Notes under the pieces: model-generated
What the model was told of the DNA's origin: nothing
Databases searched by the model: none
What the model saw: the letters and a program-made list of their open reading frames with translations, nothing else
Origin: Bugula neritina
Taxonomy: Eukaryota > Bryozoa > Gymnolaemata > Cheilostomatida > Bugulidae
Assembly: GCA_964035545.1 (NCBI GenBank)
Contig: OZ037766.1
Span: 1,793,501-1,857,500, forward strand
Length of the DNA: 64,000 nucleotides
Reading direction: 5' to 3'
Position numbers and translations under genes: made by a program
Part shown: positions 33,601 through 41,515 of the stretch, one piece after another
Numbering within the stretch: position 1 is the first letter of the stretch
Layout: every line of letters starts with the position of its first letter

Positions 33601-35456
33601 TCTAGAGACCCATATGCGGTACAAACTCCACTAGGATGGAGTGTAGTAGGCGCTACTAATCCCCACATGAAACATGAAATTGTTAAGCTCTCAAACTCCC
33701 CCCAAACTTCAGCAGACGTAAATGCAGTCTCATTTGCATGCTTTTCCAAATCTCTAAAACCCACCAGCGTTCTACACAAACTGCAACAAAATTTTAGAGA
33801 AAATCAGACTATCGGCACTCGGCTTGCTCTTTCCCAAGATGATAAGCAATTTTTATCCACACTACAAACTGGCATTTCTCAAACTGAAGATGGCACGCCT
33901 TTGACTCCTAACCATTCTCTAGCTATGAAATCGAAAATTATTTTTCCTCCACCTGGTCAGTTTGATGAAAGTGGTACACATTCTCGAAAGCGCTGGCGTG
34001 TGGTTCAAAGCCTCGCAAATCAATTTTGGTCAAAATGGCGCGAGAGCGCGGTACAAAAATTAGTCATGCTCTTCAGGCCTTATATCAAACATCAAACTTA
34101 ATATCAATTCTCCATGCTTCCCAAATTATGCATATACATACAGTAATAGTTATAGTATTTAATTTCCAGCTGCCGCAGCAAATTAAAGGGGGGAGTGTAA
34201 CTGGTTGTGTGTTGCCCACTATAAATAACTATTGACCCCATTAACTTCCTATTTATGTTTAGGTGACATACGTCAGCAGGCATTACTCATCTGCCTTGTG
34301 CTGACTATTAGATTTGTGGTCAGGTCATTGTGGTTGGGGTGGCTGTCATTCTTGCCCTACCTGTACGGGCTGGGTTGGTACCCTGAGGCTACCTAGTGAA
34401 TGTTTACTATGTTTTGGGACACAATCATTGTGGTAATTTTTAGGGACAATAGTCGTTTATGCAATATGTTTTTGCCTGGTACAGTAACAACAACCAGAGT
34501 ATATAAACACTTTACAAACTTAATAAAATCAGTTGGCAGCACTCTTTAACAAAACTGTACTTATTATTTTATTCTTCTACTGGTTTGACAATATATTATT
34601 TACTGGCACAGTTTATGAAGGACCCAAGAGGTTAGTTACTTTTATTCATATTATTATCTGAATTATTATTTTATAATAAATTTACTTTATGGTTTTTGTG
34701 AGCATTACTTTAATATTTTTAACCACATTTATATGCATGCAATCATTTATATAACTTTTGCCTTTCTTATTTAGTTTTTACCAGCAAGTTTATCACAGCA
34801 AGTTTATCAGAGAATTTATCAGCAAGTTTACCAACAAGTATAACCAATAAACTTTATTTTTAACCACATTTATATGCATGCAATCATTTATATAACTTTT
34901 GCCTTTCTTATTTAGTTTTTACCAGCAAGTTTATCACAGCAAGTTTATCAGAGAATTTATCAGCAAGTTTACCAACAAGTATAACCAATAAACTTCTGCG
35001 TTCGGAAATCCTGGTTTAATTCATACGGGGCCAGTAACAATATCTTTCAGAAAAAGTAATAAATTGGAGTGACGTAAACTCATTATTACAATACTACTCT
35101 CCAGCACTGCTATATACTTGCACATCCCATTTGATTATAGTTTTTTATTGTGTTACATCACAGATAACGCAGCAGGCACGTCGCTAGATTGGGCGTACGC
35201 CAACACTGAAGCCAAGTTTGTTTTCACATTTGAGCTGCCACCTTCACAATCACCTCCTGGTTTCGTCCTACCAGAAAGTAGCATCAAGTCTGTAGTGGAT
35301 ACAACATGGCCCGGAGTCGCGACTCTTGTTAAGACTATCATCAACACGCCAGCATTAGAAGACAAGTATTTCGTATCCAAAGGCTCTAGCAAAGGAATAG
35401 ATATGTGTTATTGTGAGCTAATATTCATGTTGCTGTTTGCTTTCTGCTATGTTTAG
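15695..35456 (+). CDS. Zinc procarboxypeptidase, A-type, possible GPI anchor (M14A)
   Basis: Ten exons, all in phase: 15695-15768, 16512-16584, 16815-16954, 17526-17680, 18973-19130, 19360-19470, 19717-19807, 20499-20701, 20889-20976, 35164-35456 (1386 nt, 461 aa). Signal peptide MAFSEVICLISLLVSHSIA; propeptide with VDFWSEVESIGQNVDIHVKA; peptidase with HAREW (zinc His184, Glu187), WRKNR (Arg245), DLNRN (Asn259/Arg260), FHSY (zinc His312), Tyr365 and catalytic Glu388 in FTFELP. The residue matching bovine 255 is Leu372 (TSLDW), so specificity should be A-type (hydrophobic C-termini). The C-terminus ends SKGSSKG plus a hydrophobic LIFMLLFAFCYV, resembling a GPI-attachment signal. Exon lengths mirror the upstream paralog (74/73/140/.../158/111/91). 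Intron 9 (14.2 kb) holds two BEL/Pao elements. Possible AATAAA at 35926. Confidence 0.92.
17335..17510. repeat. 25-bp tandem repeat, ~7 copies, next to exon 4 acceptor
   Basis: Unit agtaactgagtacacagtga plus agtac, ending about 15 bp before the acceptor of exon 4 of the A-type carboxypeptidase. One unit reads agtaaatggg and two read gaagcatagt. Confidence 0.95.
20998..21160. repeat. ~34-bp tandem repeat, 5 copies, after exon 9 donor
   Basis: Units contain acaactccctgctagttaca and tgtagtgtata, and begin about 20 bp after the exon 9 donor (gtaagtggaatg) of the A-type carboxypeptidase. This is the same intron position that carries the 38-bp array in the paralog. Confidence 0.93.
21630..22095 (-). 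repeat. 3' LTR of nested BEL element (short form)
   Basis: Matches 29182-29991 but lacks 344 bp, the gap falling between two copies of aacacttta in the longer LTR. Contains a TATA-like ctataaaaagg on the plus strand. Confidence 0.9.
22240..26616 (-). CDS. BEL/Pao pol polyprotein (protease-RT-RNase H-integrase)
   Basis: 1458 codons without interruption; the frame is in fact open upstream to 26739. Order from the Met: three cysteine knuckles (CLNCLESHPTAHC at 31, CYACGEPGHGWQIC at 64, CRKCNKPGHPTC at 85); retropepsin DUF1758 with LDSASDHSF at about 190; reverse transcriptase with ISCDIQKMF and YVDD at about 589; RNase H with FCDASENG at about 769 and TDSK at about 842; integrase zinc finger HYHGEVHH...CITC at about 1075, then catalytic GMDCFG, CDQGTNF and the GGVWER region (about 1150-1258); C-terminal DUF5641 domain. 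All catalytic residues I can check are present, so this pol is potentially active. It makes the cDNA and integrates it for this element. Young, with no frameshift seen. Confidence 0.95.
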   Translation of the reverse strand: MHTQANNKDQSGKPKIPIRSFATTAVSKKPCLNCLESHPTAHCFQLFGKPYEDRINFLRSKNLCYACGEPGHGWQICKMKNKNNCRKCNKPGHPTCLHKTKEDWSQQRSSMIPDSQESFNSKAETSSHTDMNTDKTGASLSSQEESHVSTKLSNKSTKSSDHMQLFNMGMPVYVSTASNPSNSILVYAILDSASDHSFITTALVNKLKPKFLQKKLIDMETMSGESAKQDISLYGDLVLNGYFGGQVKLASAYEWPHIPNSTGAFASNINIKQCQHLRSLENALPPSLDVPVGLLLGANCSAASFPLEAIKGEDNQPYAIRSELGWAVFGVEEQSKHGSKVSAFITTTPEGHDEAHDTLLRMSQDDAKFLSIMDNETTILESGSYQMPLPFKTRPILPNNYQQAQKRQELLYRRFEKDEKLKQEYTEFMNEIIDTGLAESVDQTQSRKPGESWFIPHFAVTHPKKQKLRVVFDCKAQYQGTSINDHLLPGPDMMNSLLGILCRFRKEEIAISCDIQKMFYNFLVEPKDRDYLQFLWHDKQGKPKIYRMKVHLFGAKSSPAVATYGLRKVADDNRNISDKATSFIKRDFYVDDGLTSVSSEAEVTGLIKEATEICRQGNLRLHKFTSNSAKVLESLPESERMVQDIELFSGNLPEQRTLGLQWSMSTDSFKFVNNIKNKPDTRRGILSVVSQLYDPLGFLAPYTLQGKLVLQKVNEGKLGWDDKIDDTNSRLWTNWIEQLPALEEIQISRCIRPKDFGSTAQAELHHFCDASENGMGACSYIRLVNNRGQVHVSLLLGKSKVIPSKGLFTIPRLELMSAAMATQLSQTLKTELDMDIADEYFWTDSKISLAWITNESKRFNTFVHNRVRLIKSRTSSSQWFHIPSSLNPADIASRGRRCDQLTSTMWFSGPKFLLETSPKLLLQPQEKNYPIDPSDPELKKVQVLASAATPFITQKFTKFSTWGTLIRSIAIIQGIHKSAENKWSIKPVNQESLKAASTAVILKTQQQHFSVEIRALKAGEFLSKKSALVKLQPFIDQFGVLRIGGRVKNSEALSFEEKHPIILPKNEHVANLIVRHYHGEVHHQGRSFTQAAIRNAGYWIIGAKSLINTTLSTCITCKKLRGKPETQIMGDLPAVRLQPTPPFTNIGMDCFGPFVVRDRRSEIKRWGLLLTCMYSRAVHVELLDDMTTDSLINALRSFICLRGAVHSIYCDQGTNFIGASNELKREMESISSNTALGKYLQERHIKFVFNTPQASHAGGVWERQIRSVKAVLNALLGGKYKNRLSTTGLRVAFYEAMSTVNSRPIIVSALDDHGISVLTPNHLITSKTAETSAPPGNFDDTEIYGKKMWRKSQQLASDFWNAWRHEYLGQITKRQRWELPQKDVNKNDIVMIVDENLPRNQWTIGIITEVKLGSDDRVRNVKVKLANAGIDNKGKQIFNSATIDRPIQKVVLLQKAER
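26740..28158 (-). CDS. BEL/Pao gag, ended by a single in-frame stop before pol
   Basis: 472 aa starting MEEHHSILDM. It has an N-terminal helical region, a Glu/Gln/Lys coiled coil at about 140-200, a Pro-rich linker (200-300) and the DUF1759 capsid-like domain with EIFQGDPLLFADWECDI at about 330. It ends at TAA (26740-26742) inside the conserved domain just after WIKRKWAGKVYQT. The 41 codons between this stop and the first pol Met remain open in the same frame and continue the family pattern, so the stop interrupts a single gag-pol frame. Either stop readthrough regulates the gag:pol ratio or the copy carries a nonsense mutation. Confidence 0.88.
   Translation of the reverse strand: MEEHHSILDMTNDELEQSLSQQPASTYAINNRPVRSIKPSYLSIESKKNELAFTLYAACNKEIRAADEVMSSLETDNITLEQLTQACDRLELNARVITDDYAKLNMLSENAVENSILLNFEAYVSAVESTKQHISNKIHALQNKLEEEQAQQKEAQLIEGLEQKKRLVAEEQRKFEEYMKCRNRGSTGQQVKPTPVPRRITPLTPSSMVTPRRCLQPEISSLPTASPLPAPRKYVQERQIPLPTLSPTISQQQEITPHITNSTTNRQPIQIEAPASIYNIIPSPRPRTMTSSIPEETPSSIQQLADCIQQSIKHTRKIDIEPEIFQGDPLLFADWECDIDGFFESQGIVRGTEKLRYLKKYLSESARECINGDFYIRTEQSYMHARQKLKERYGSMFDVGRTMRDTLSKWPKVQGGDAQALQKYADYLQQCVSGMQSIKELKILNDPQINEQLCEKLPEWIKRKWAGKVYQT
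28969..29137 (-). repeat. 33-bp tandem repeat, 5 copies, in nested element leader
   Basis: Units of caccaagcaggttgtggggc plus tctacggcgtct lie between the 5' LTR and gag, next to the expected primer-binding region. Because 33 is divisible by 3 it makes open frames on both strands; these are not taken as genes. Confidence 0.93.
29182..29991 (-). repeat. 5' LTR of nested BEL element (long form)
   Basis: 810 bp; carries the extra 344-bp AT-rich segment (about 29333-29676) missing from the other LTR. Confidence 0.9.
30475..30730 (+). repeat. 53-bp tandem repeat, ~5 copies, in host element leader
   Basis: Units containing aagtctacttcagagttcac and tctacagtagaaggtt lie between the 5' LTR and gag of the plus-strand BEL element; the first unit is divergent. 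Confidence 0.93.
31210..34101 (+). pseudogene. Truncated BEL/Pao gag-protease frame fused to pol C-terminus
   Basis: 963 aa, starting MATPPIAPRRSTRIRQL. It has a helical N-terminus, DUF1759 (EPPVFRGNPLEYPTW at about 280), CCHC knuckles (CSYCDVLGHTLSRC at about 497, CWKCLEPGHRSNKC at about 532) and a retropepsin DUF1758 segment (YALLDNMSDTTF at about 666; the usual DSxxD/S becomes DNMSD). Shortly after the point where reverse transcriptase should begin (SQDDKQFLSTLQ), the frame passes directly into the C-terminal DUF5641 block (TPLTPNHSLAM, RKRWRVVQSLANQFWSKW). Roughly 1000 residues of RT, RNase H and integrase are therefore missing, yet the frame is preserved. The last 20 residues also diverge from the family. 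Confidence 0.88.
34196..35039 (+). repeat. 3' LTR of host BEL element with internal duplication
   Basis: 844 bp, with tandem 141-bp copies at 34714-34854 and 34855-34995. The 5' LTR has a single copy. The copies contain imperfect cagcaagtttatca repeats. Confidence 0.93.
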
Positions 35457-36897
35457 TGTACAATCACTTAGCAGGTTAATGATGACATCATCTCCCATCA
35501 GAATCAACTCTTTCTTCAATCAAATTGAGCTGTTAGAAATGACTGACGGAAATGTGTTATAAGTTTATGAAATTTTATTTTGTGATAATTTAATTGTTTG
35601 CTATTTTTATGGAAAATCTTTTTAAATATTTCAATGCACTTTCTGTTTGAAACAAGATAATTGGTATTTATATTCCTGAAAATTCTTTTTAAAACTACAC
35701 ACTCTATTCAGTAAATAGTATGTGGTAGTACAGGCAAAATATCATTCTATTACATAGACAGCATAGTTATATTTTTTAAAACATACATTCATGATGTGAT
35801 AAAATCCCATTTATTTCACAAATGTTTTTGAAAGGCTCATAATCATAATGTTTAATATACATGATTGTATTTACTTTTAGACCTAGAGTTTACATTATTT
35901 ATGAAAAGCAATGCATATACATCGCAATAAACCATAAACTATTTAGTTACAAGAAGTAAAAGGTGAAAATGTATCAGATAAACAATCATTGGCTAGAAAG
36001 CTCTATGTGAAAATTGTAATTAAGCAATTTGTTCATCATAATTAGGTCAAATTTTCAACAGGTATTAAACATCGTGTTTGTATTTTGCTAAGTTCACAAG
36101 AATTAGTATTCAAGTTGAAATCATCTTTAAAATAAGGAGTTAAATTTAAATTTGCTTTCTGTCCTCTTGTTAATGTTATTGTTATTGAGTGTACAAACTC
36201 TTATTTTAAAAATTCATAAATATAAAATAATCACGAAACACAAATTTAAAAGTTTCATGAGCTTTTATACGAGCAAATACTGTATACATTTAAAACTACG
36301 AGTATTAAATTTTGTGACCAGAAACTCACAAAGGGTTAACTCTGGAAACCCCATCGCCTCAAAGCATCTTCATTAGTCAGTTCCAAGCCAGTTAGTTTCG
36401 CTTTGACATTCACAAGCACCTCTCTATAGTCTTTTGAGATTATGTAGTGTTTTTCTTGGACATAGGCACAACACATCATAATAGTTAATAACGCCGGCTT
36501 TAATTTATCGAAAAGAAAAGACGCAAATATATCTAATTGTTCGATGTGTACTAAATTTGAGTTGAATAATTACTTATATGCAATGATAAATTTTAATTAA
36601 TAATAATCAAAATAAATAATTTTATTTTTATAATCAAATAAAAATTTTTTAAACCTAATATCTTAGTCGTTCGACCATAGCGGGCGATTCTTTTTGTTGC
36701 CAAGTAGCCATGTAAACAATAGCCTAGCAACAACTAAGCATGCATGTGCATCCTTTGTCATCCCATGTTTTTTACATTGGGTATAATTAACTTGCTCTCG
36801 TATAATTAGAAATAGTTCTCAATACTTGCTCTGCTGAAAAGTCTCGAGGCAAATTCAAGTGTAAAAAAGCAGGTTAAAGGATATAATCACTAACACC
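35457..36897. other. Intergenic, AT-rich
   Basis: 3'UTR of the A-type carboxypeptidase, then the promoter region of the SAXO gene. No coding region seen. Confidence 0.6.
36719..36731 (+). promoter_or_regulatory. Near-consensus RFX X-box upstream of SAXO
   Basis: ATAGCCTAGCAAC fits the ciliary-gene X-box RYYNYY-N(1-3)-RRNRAC with one mismatch and lies 167 bp before the SAXO ATG. That is the usual position for an RFX site in ciliary genes. A second half site GTTGCC occurs at 36696. Confidence 0.45.
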
Positions 36898-39800
36898 ATG
36901 GTGAAGAAATGTATTTGTCAAATTTGTGTTTGTGGGTAAGTCATAGTTATTTTAACAAATTATTCACATTCAATTGTGAATCAAAAAAGGCTATCAAGCT
37001 ATTATTGATCATATAATTTTTATTAAAATTTATTATTTTTTAACTAAAAATTATATTACCATTTCATTAAAAATCTTATGGTTGATATTTTATGAACGGT
37101 TTTACTGTTACTAGTTTTAATAAATTGATTACTAAAATGCATTGTTCATCAACTTGGTTGTTTAAATATGACATTATCAATCTGTTGTAATTTAAGTTTA
37201 ATATTTCAAAAACACACAGTGTTGCTCATTTTTAACTCAACAAGTTTTAATAATTTAGAGCTTGGTATATTTCCCTCTCCAGTGACAGTTCATTTTTTAA
37301 TACACTAAGCAAAATATTTCAATTAAAAGACAAGTTTTCTTATTATAATCTGTTTTAAGATGTTGTAAGCTTAACTGCATATAAATCTAAACTTAAAAGA
37401 CAGACTAAAGAAAAAATAACTCTTAAATGCAAACTTTAGTTGAACTATATTTTCTTTATGTAGTAAAGCGTTTTATTTGGGCTAATAGCCTTCTGTTTGC
37501 CAGATTATACTGCACAAATTTATAACCACACTATAAGAAATTTGTCAAATAACCTTGAACAAACTAACGTATTCCTAGTTGCAATAATTAGTGCAGTATG
37601 CTAAATATTGAAAGAAATTATTTGTTTGTCTGCAATAACAATCAAAATTATTAAAAAACATTGTGAATGTGTGAGCTAGCGAGCGAGTGAGTGAGCTAGC
37701 GAGCGAGTGAGTGAGTGAGTGAGTGAGTGAGTGAGTGAGTGAGTGAGTGAGTGAGTGAGTGAGTGAGTGAGTGAGTGAGTGAGTGGGTGATTGGGTGAGT
37801 GAGTGAGTGAGTGAGTGAGTGAGTGAGTGAGTGAGTGAGTGAGTGATTGGGTGAGTGAGTGGGTGAGTGATTGGGTGAGTGAGTGAGTGATCATAAGGGA
37901 GCTTATTTTCGTTAGTGCAAATTTGAATGTTAGCATAAGTGGGTTTTTGTATGCGGCCTCACCAAGTGGCTACAGCAACACTGATAATTAAATCCTGCTT
38001 TTTCTTCTTTGCAGCCAAATCTCATCAGAGTTAGTGCTAATGTCTGCTAATAAAATATTTTCAAGTAATGATTGTTATTGTAGCAAAACAAAATGGTGAT
38101 AAATTTTAAATGGTATTTTATAAAAAAAATTTGAATATGTATCTCAATATTTAAAGCATTTCCTAATAAAAAATATATTATAGCAAGTTTGAAGGCATTC
38201 ATTGTAAACTATTATTAAATTATAGCCCTGTGAGGCAGTTGGTGTTAAAGAATACACATTGAAACAAATTTTTTTATTTATATCAAACTGTATTTTGAAT
38301 GTTTAAGTAGAACGTGGTAATATTATTTGGGTGAAGAGCAAGAGGGGGAGAGGATCTATTCAATTGACACAGAATAACTGTTGCTAAGCAACTGTAACAC
38401 TATCTAATGTATATTTTGATTCGTGTGTAAACATGCACTTTGCATGACACTCTGTATTGTGTCTTTATATTGTGAGCATTGATCAATAATTAATATAATA
38501 CACTTTGTACTGCAAGACTGCTAGTAGCTTAAGAAATTATATTAATTGCATAACAACGAATAATACAGGTATTCACTATTGATCTTGATTCTATTAGCTC
38601 TCTATAACTGAAAAGTCACTAAATTTGCAGTTATTTTAATTACTTACCAATATTTTGTGAGCAATTTGATTAGCTATAAGCACTTAAATATTATTCCAGA
38701 GTCAATGCAACTTATGTCACTAACCTTACTATGATGGTATATGTGTGTGTGCAGCATCAAACTTAGATACATTGAATGAAAATGTCTAACAACAATTTAA
38801 TTTTTAGTAGATTATAAAAAAGCTTATTTTATTATCTAAAAATATTTTATTTCATTATAAATGTTATCAAAAATTGGAACACTTTTACTAAAACTTGTCG
38901 CCTGTGTAAATAAATTTATTTTTTTATAAATCCAATATTATTTACTAGTAAAAACTATTTTGGTTCTCACGCAGACGGCATAGATGTCCACACAGGCCTT
39001 TCACAGCCAAAGGCTCAGGTCCATGTGCTTTCTCAGAGTATCATGACGAATATAAAAAGAAAGATGGCGGAAAGTTACCTAGTTTTAAGCCAACACACCA
39101 GCCAATCAAAAACAGTGATCCAATGTCTGATAAGACAACACAGCGGTGAGTGTTCATATATAAGTAATAGGAGTATGAAATGTAATATTATACTAACTTT
39201 CTCACCAATTAGCAGAGTACTTGTAGAGTACACTCTACTTTAGTATTAAATAGACATATTAACAGAATTCACATGATTTGTGAGGACTTGATATGAAATA
39301 CATACATATCTGACATGTTTTACTAAATGCAAATATAACAAAGTAAACATGATGAATGCATGCTTTTATATAACAGAGAAATGAAATCTAGTAGTTGTGA
39401 TTATGTTTCAAAGTATGGAATAAAACTATTGCCTCTAATATATACACATAACACATGTAATGTATAGGCTCACACATGCATTGTGTGTGTTCACATATAA
39501 TATATTGACACAGATGTAATGCGTATACCAAGACAAATGTTACATATAATATACTCAAATCGTAACATATACAGTATACTTCCACATTTGTAGCGTATAT
39601 TACTAACATTGTAACGCATATATCGTAATGCTATATTTGTATATTCAGAGTTGACTTCATAAAACATCATGGGATGAGACCAGTGTTTAGGCAACCAGAA
39701 CAATATATCAAACCTGGTGGAGACATCGATACAATGACCTCTTACAAAAAGGACTACGTTCCTAAAGACGTAGCGCCTCCCAAGGCTTTTCGGAGAGATG

Positions 39801-41515
39801 ATGCTAGAAAAGTTCAAGGACGTTTTGAGGGTGACCCAACGTATAGATGTGAGTGATTCACAATAAACTATACAAACCGTAGTTATTTATAAAAAAGATA
39901 AAAAACGCTGCATCAACAATGAAAGCTTGTTACAAGTCAATTCAATTTGATGTAGAGTTTGCATTGTATTATGGTTGGATAATATATAAAATTGACACGC
40001 ATAATACAGATCTTTCTAAAGCTGTTTGTACTTACAAAAAGCTGTTTGGCTGCAATTGTTGTTCATATAAAAGTGAAAAAAAACATATTTTTAAAAGACT
40101 TCATATTTTATGGTTGAATCATTTGTTAAAGCAACTTTAAAAGCTGGTAAACCAAGTACCAAAGCATGCAAGTAACCAAAAGTATTGATTTCAAATGTAA
40201 ATAATTTCCCTGTTTGTTGGACAAAACTTACTTGGTTTATTCTTTCAGCTGACTATAGGAAATGGGCGCTGCCAGAGAAGAAGCTGTACCACGACCCCAA
40301 CCTCTACAAGGCCCCAGACGCACCATTTGAAGGAGAGCCAACCTACAAGTCAGACTACCATAAGCACCCCTTTTCAATGAGACAGAGCTTGCGACCAGAC
40401 GAGGGTGCTATAGGAACCCACGACCCCTTTGATGGCAGGACTGGCTATCGGGACGACTACATCAAACACCCTATGGAACTGAGGCCACAAAAAGACAGAG
40501 AACCTCACAAAGGACCGGCGGCTCCTTTAGATGGTTAGTTGCTAGCAAAAGAATTGGGAACTTATTGTTGTTTTACTTAATACTTAGATGGAGCGACAAA
40601 ATTCCTTAAAGTGCATTAACTTTACTTGTTGTAATGAGTTTATATTTGATGCAATTACTTGAAACTAATCATGGAGCATTTAATTCAACTTTCTGTAGAC
40701 ATGACCACTCACAAAATGGACTATGGACCAAAACAAGCTGGCAGAGCTCTGTCTTTTAAACCAGAAGGAATGGCGTTCAGATCAGCTGAGCCTTTGAGTG
40801 ACAACACAACCAACCGCAATGACTACATCAAGTGGCCTCTTGCCAAGCCAGCGGCTTACAAACCAGATGACTGGGTCAAACCCAGTGGGGACATGGACCT
40901 ACGCACCACAACACAGATTGAGTTTGATAAGTAAGTTCTCAAGCAATTTGTCTGATCTGTTGTCCGCAAGATTGGGTTTTTTCTCTTGGTTTGTAAATTA
41001 AGGATTTCATTCTAATGGTTGGTTGTTGCTGCAGGAAACCAATGGCCAGGACAAGAGCTATGAAACCCGCCGAGAGAAGACCTGTGACAGCTAACTTTGA
41101 CGACACAACCACTAACAGAGAGGACTTCAAGAAGTGGCCCCTGGGAGACCGCACAAAGCCGGCAATGAGACCCGACTATGTAGCTCCTGACGCACCCTTT
41201 GAGGGAATCTCTACGGTAAAGGCCCACTACACGCCCAAACCACTAAATATTCCTAGAAGCTTCAAACCTGATCAAACCCAGGCCGTGACTGGGCCTTTCG
41301 ATGGTAACACAATGTATCGCTTAGATTATGTTCCAAAAGAATCAGAGCCGTGCCCGGCGGCCATCTTGGACACTTCTAAATCTAAGTATGCCAATACCAA
41401 CATGCAGGATGACGCGGGTCACAAATTCTATCAGCCAATGTTTGAGACAATCACATCACTAGGAGGAAACAACGCTGTACACACTAACAAAATAAGTAGC
41501 GTTACTTTCGCATAA
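36898..41515 (+). CDS. Stabilizer of axonemal microtubules (SAXO/FAM154)
   Basis: Six exons in phase: 36898-36935, 38975-39145, 39649-39848, 40249-40533, 40699-40930, 41035-41515 (1407 nt, 468 aa). The N-terminus MVKKCICQICVCGRHRCPHR matches the Cys-rich Mn head of vertebrate SAXO1/2. It is followed by about ten Mn-type repeats with a T-x-Y-K/R-x-D-Y core (SYKKDYVPKD, TYKSDYHKHP, GYRDDYIKHP, NRNDYIKWP, NREDFKKWP, STVKAHYTPK, MYRLDYVPKE). Family members bind and stabilise microtubules in cilia and flagella, as microtubule inner or associated proteins. Length matches the family. AATAAA at 41600. An X-box-like site lies upstream and a perfect one in intron 1, consistent with RFX control of ciliary genes. 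Confidence 0.93.
37675..37892. repeat. (GTGA)n microsatellite in SAXO intron 1
   Basis: About 54 tetranucleotide units with ctagcgagc and ttgg interruptions. Confidence 0.97.
38380..38392 (+). promoter_or_regulatory. Perfect palindromic X-box in SAXO intron 1
   Basis: GTTGCTAAGCAAC satisfies the RFX X-box RYYNYY-N-RRNRAC at every constrained position and is a palindrome around one central base. Confidence 0.4.

Larger units (their letters stand above)
21397..35039 (+). mobile_element. BEL/Pao LTR retrotransposon (host element, internally deleted)
   Basis: LTRs start TGTAACTGG and end CCAGTAACA. The 5-bp target duplication ATATC (21392-21396 and 35040-35044) flanks the element exactly. The 5' LTR (21397-21629 plus 29997-30466, 703 bp) was split by the second element. 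The 3' LTR is 34196-35039 (844 bp, including a 141-bp tandem duplication). A polypurine tract aaaggggggag precedes the 3' LTR. LTRs look nearly identical over the parts compared, so insertion is recent. Its own length without the nested element is about 5.3 kb. It retains gag, zinc knuckles and protease but has lost most of pol, so it is non-autonomous. It lies in the sense orientation of the carboxypeptidase. Confidence 0.93.

Noticed and set aside
37676-37936. ORF of repeated Thr-His-Ser
   Set aside because: Translation of the GTGA microsatellite.
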